Shown here piece by piece: positions 4,780 to 5,432 of a stretch of DNA of 5,432 bases. The first letter of the stretch is position 1; each line of letters starts with the position of its first letter. The DNA is from Bacillota bacterium (GTDB taxonomy: Bacteria > Bacillota > Clostridia > Acetivibrionales > DSM-1351), in the NCBI GenBank assembly GCA_023412635.1, contig JAEYNI010000169.1, positions 1 through 5,432 of the forward strand, read 5' to 3'. The notes under the pieces were generated by a model. It worked only from the letters and a program-made list of their open reading frames with translations, was not told the DNA's origin and did no database searches. A program made the position numbers and the translations under genes.

Positions 4780-5432
4780 TATTAATGTCTCCTTTGCTTG
4801 TATAAATAATAATTTCCTCAATTGAAACAGGCTCAATATTTAAATTATTAAAGTACTTACTATCTGCTGTTCTAATAAGTCCCTCAAAGCCTGTGGAGTA
4901 CTTTCGGACACCTATTAATTTACGTTCCTTTTCACTGCTGAGCTCATTATTACCGCCCTTTACCATTCGGAAACCCTCAATGAAATCATCCTTTGGGCCG
5001 GTATAAAAGACTTTTCCGTTGTTGATAAAAGTTATATAATCCGCAATTTTATCAAGGTCGGAGGTTATATGGGTTGAAAAAAGCACGCTGCGCTTGCCAT
5101 CCTGAATATAGTCTGAGAGAATGTCCAATAATTCGTCTCTTGCAACAGGATCCAACCCACTGGTTGGCTCGTCAAGTATCAGCAGCTTTGCATCATGAGA
5201 AAATGCACACGCCAGCATAAGCTTCATTTGCATACCCCTTGAAAGCTCTTTTACCTTTTTATTGGGATCCAGTTTGAACTTTTTGAGCATTTCCTGGAAT
5301 TGTGCAGTGTTCCAGGTTGAATAGAAGATTCCTATGGATTTTTCCACCTGCTTGACGGTCCAGTCCTGTACGAAATAATTTGAGTCAAACACAGCGCCAA
5401 GATTTTCTTTTATCCTATTCTGATCTTCTATA
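4772..5432 (-). CDS. ABC transporter ATP-binding protein, N-terminus outside the window
   Basis: The frame is open to the right edge, giving 219 visible residues; a GTG at 5392 is inside the gene and is not the start. Visible ABC motifs in order are the signature LSRGMQ (residues 63-68 of the visible part, replacing LSGGQ), Walker B LLILDEP (83-89), D-loop SGLD (91-94) and the H-loop histidine in STHIT (His121). Walker A is beyond the edge. The region where a Q-loop glutamine is expected reads GAVFDSN (12-18), without glutamine, as is common in this ABC-2-associated group. A C-terminal tail of about 75 residues follows the H-loop. It forms one operon with the permease, whose start codon overlaps this stop codon by 8 nt. 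It powers export by a dimeric ATPase bound to the permease. BcrA/YtrB-like ATPases fit best. Confidence 0.9.
   Translation of the reverse strand, partial: IEDQNRIKENLGAVFDSNYFVQDWTVKQVEKSIGIFYSTWNTAQFQEMLKKFKLDPNKKVKELSRGMQMKLMLACAFSHDAKLLILDEPTSGLDPVARDELLDILSDYIQDGKRSVLFSTHITSDLDKIADYITFINNGKVFYTGPKDDFIEGFRMVKGGNNELSSEKERKLIGVRKYSTGFEGLIRTADSKYFNNLNIEPVSIEEIIIYTSKGDINNE

Noticed and set aside
4325..4825. Plus-strand open frames of 96 and 61 codons across the ABC permease
   Set aside because: They are antisense to a clear membrane-protein gene, with no family match.
4780..4836. N-terminal extension of the permease to an upstream ATG
   Set aside because: It would overlap the ATPase by 65 nt. 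The internal ATG at 4779 has a strong ribosome binding site at proper spacing and the usual short overlap.

Overview
The window looks like AT-rich low-GC Firmicutes chromosome, most likely from a Clostridia-type organism. The evidence is AT-biased codon use, strong AGGAGG-like ribosome binding sites about 8-10 nt before the starts, sigma-A-type promoters, and the gene families present (WYL regulator with DJ-1/PfpI protein, DUF3795 protein, BcrA/YtrB-like ABC pair). The organism call is inference. No species is claimed.

Layout from left to right. (1) 1-487, minus strand: 5' part of an S33-type alpha/beta hydrolase (proline iminopeptidase-like), cut by the window edge. (2) 488-768: divergent control region, with a perfect inverted repeat over the likely hydrolase -35 and an extended -10 before the next gene. 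(3) 769-1731 and 1843-2469, plus strand: a WYL-domain regulator followed by a DJ-1/PfpI protein. An 11-bp-arm inverted repeat lies between them and may serve both as the regulator's terminator and as an operator/promoter for the DJ-1 gene. (4) 2568-3479, minus strand: a Cys-rich DUF3795 domain fused to a GNAT acetyltransferase, convergent with the DJ-1 gene. (5) 3480-3866: a gene-free stretch of about 390 bp. It holds the GNAT promoter, a long inverted repeat, a GC-rich palindrome-rich island, a 24-bp exact copy of the 3' end of the neighbouring tRNA gene, and the tRNA terminator. (6) 3867-3955, minus strand: tRNA-Ser(CGA) with encoded CCA, and its promoter at 4016-4044. (7) 4123-5432, minus strand: a translationally coupled ABC exporter pair, a six-helix permease and an ATPase that runs off the window.

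The protein genes belong to recognisable families. The regulator and DJ-1 gene look like one regulatory unit, and the two ABC genes form one operon. The least explained part is 3665-3820. A direct repeat running from the tRNA T-loop through CCA into the flank brackets a compact GC-rich palindromic segment, with a 199-bp offset between copies. This is the geometry of a tRNA-targeting integrated element or its remnant, and it may belong to a dispersed repeat family. That is the main candidate for something undescribed here.
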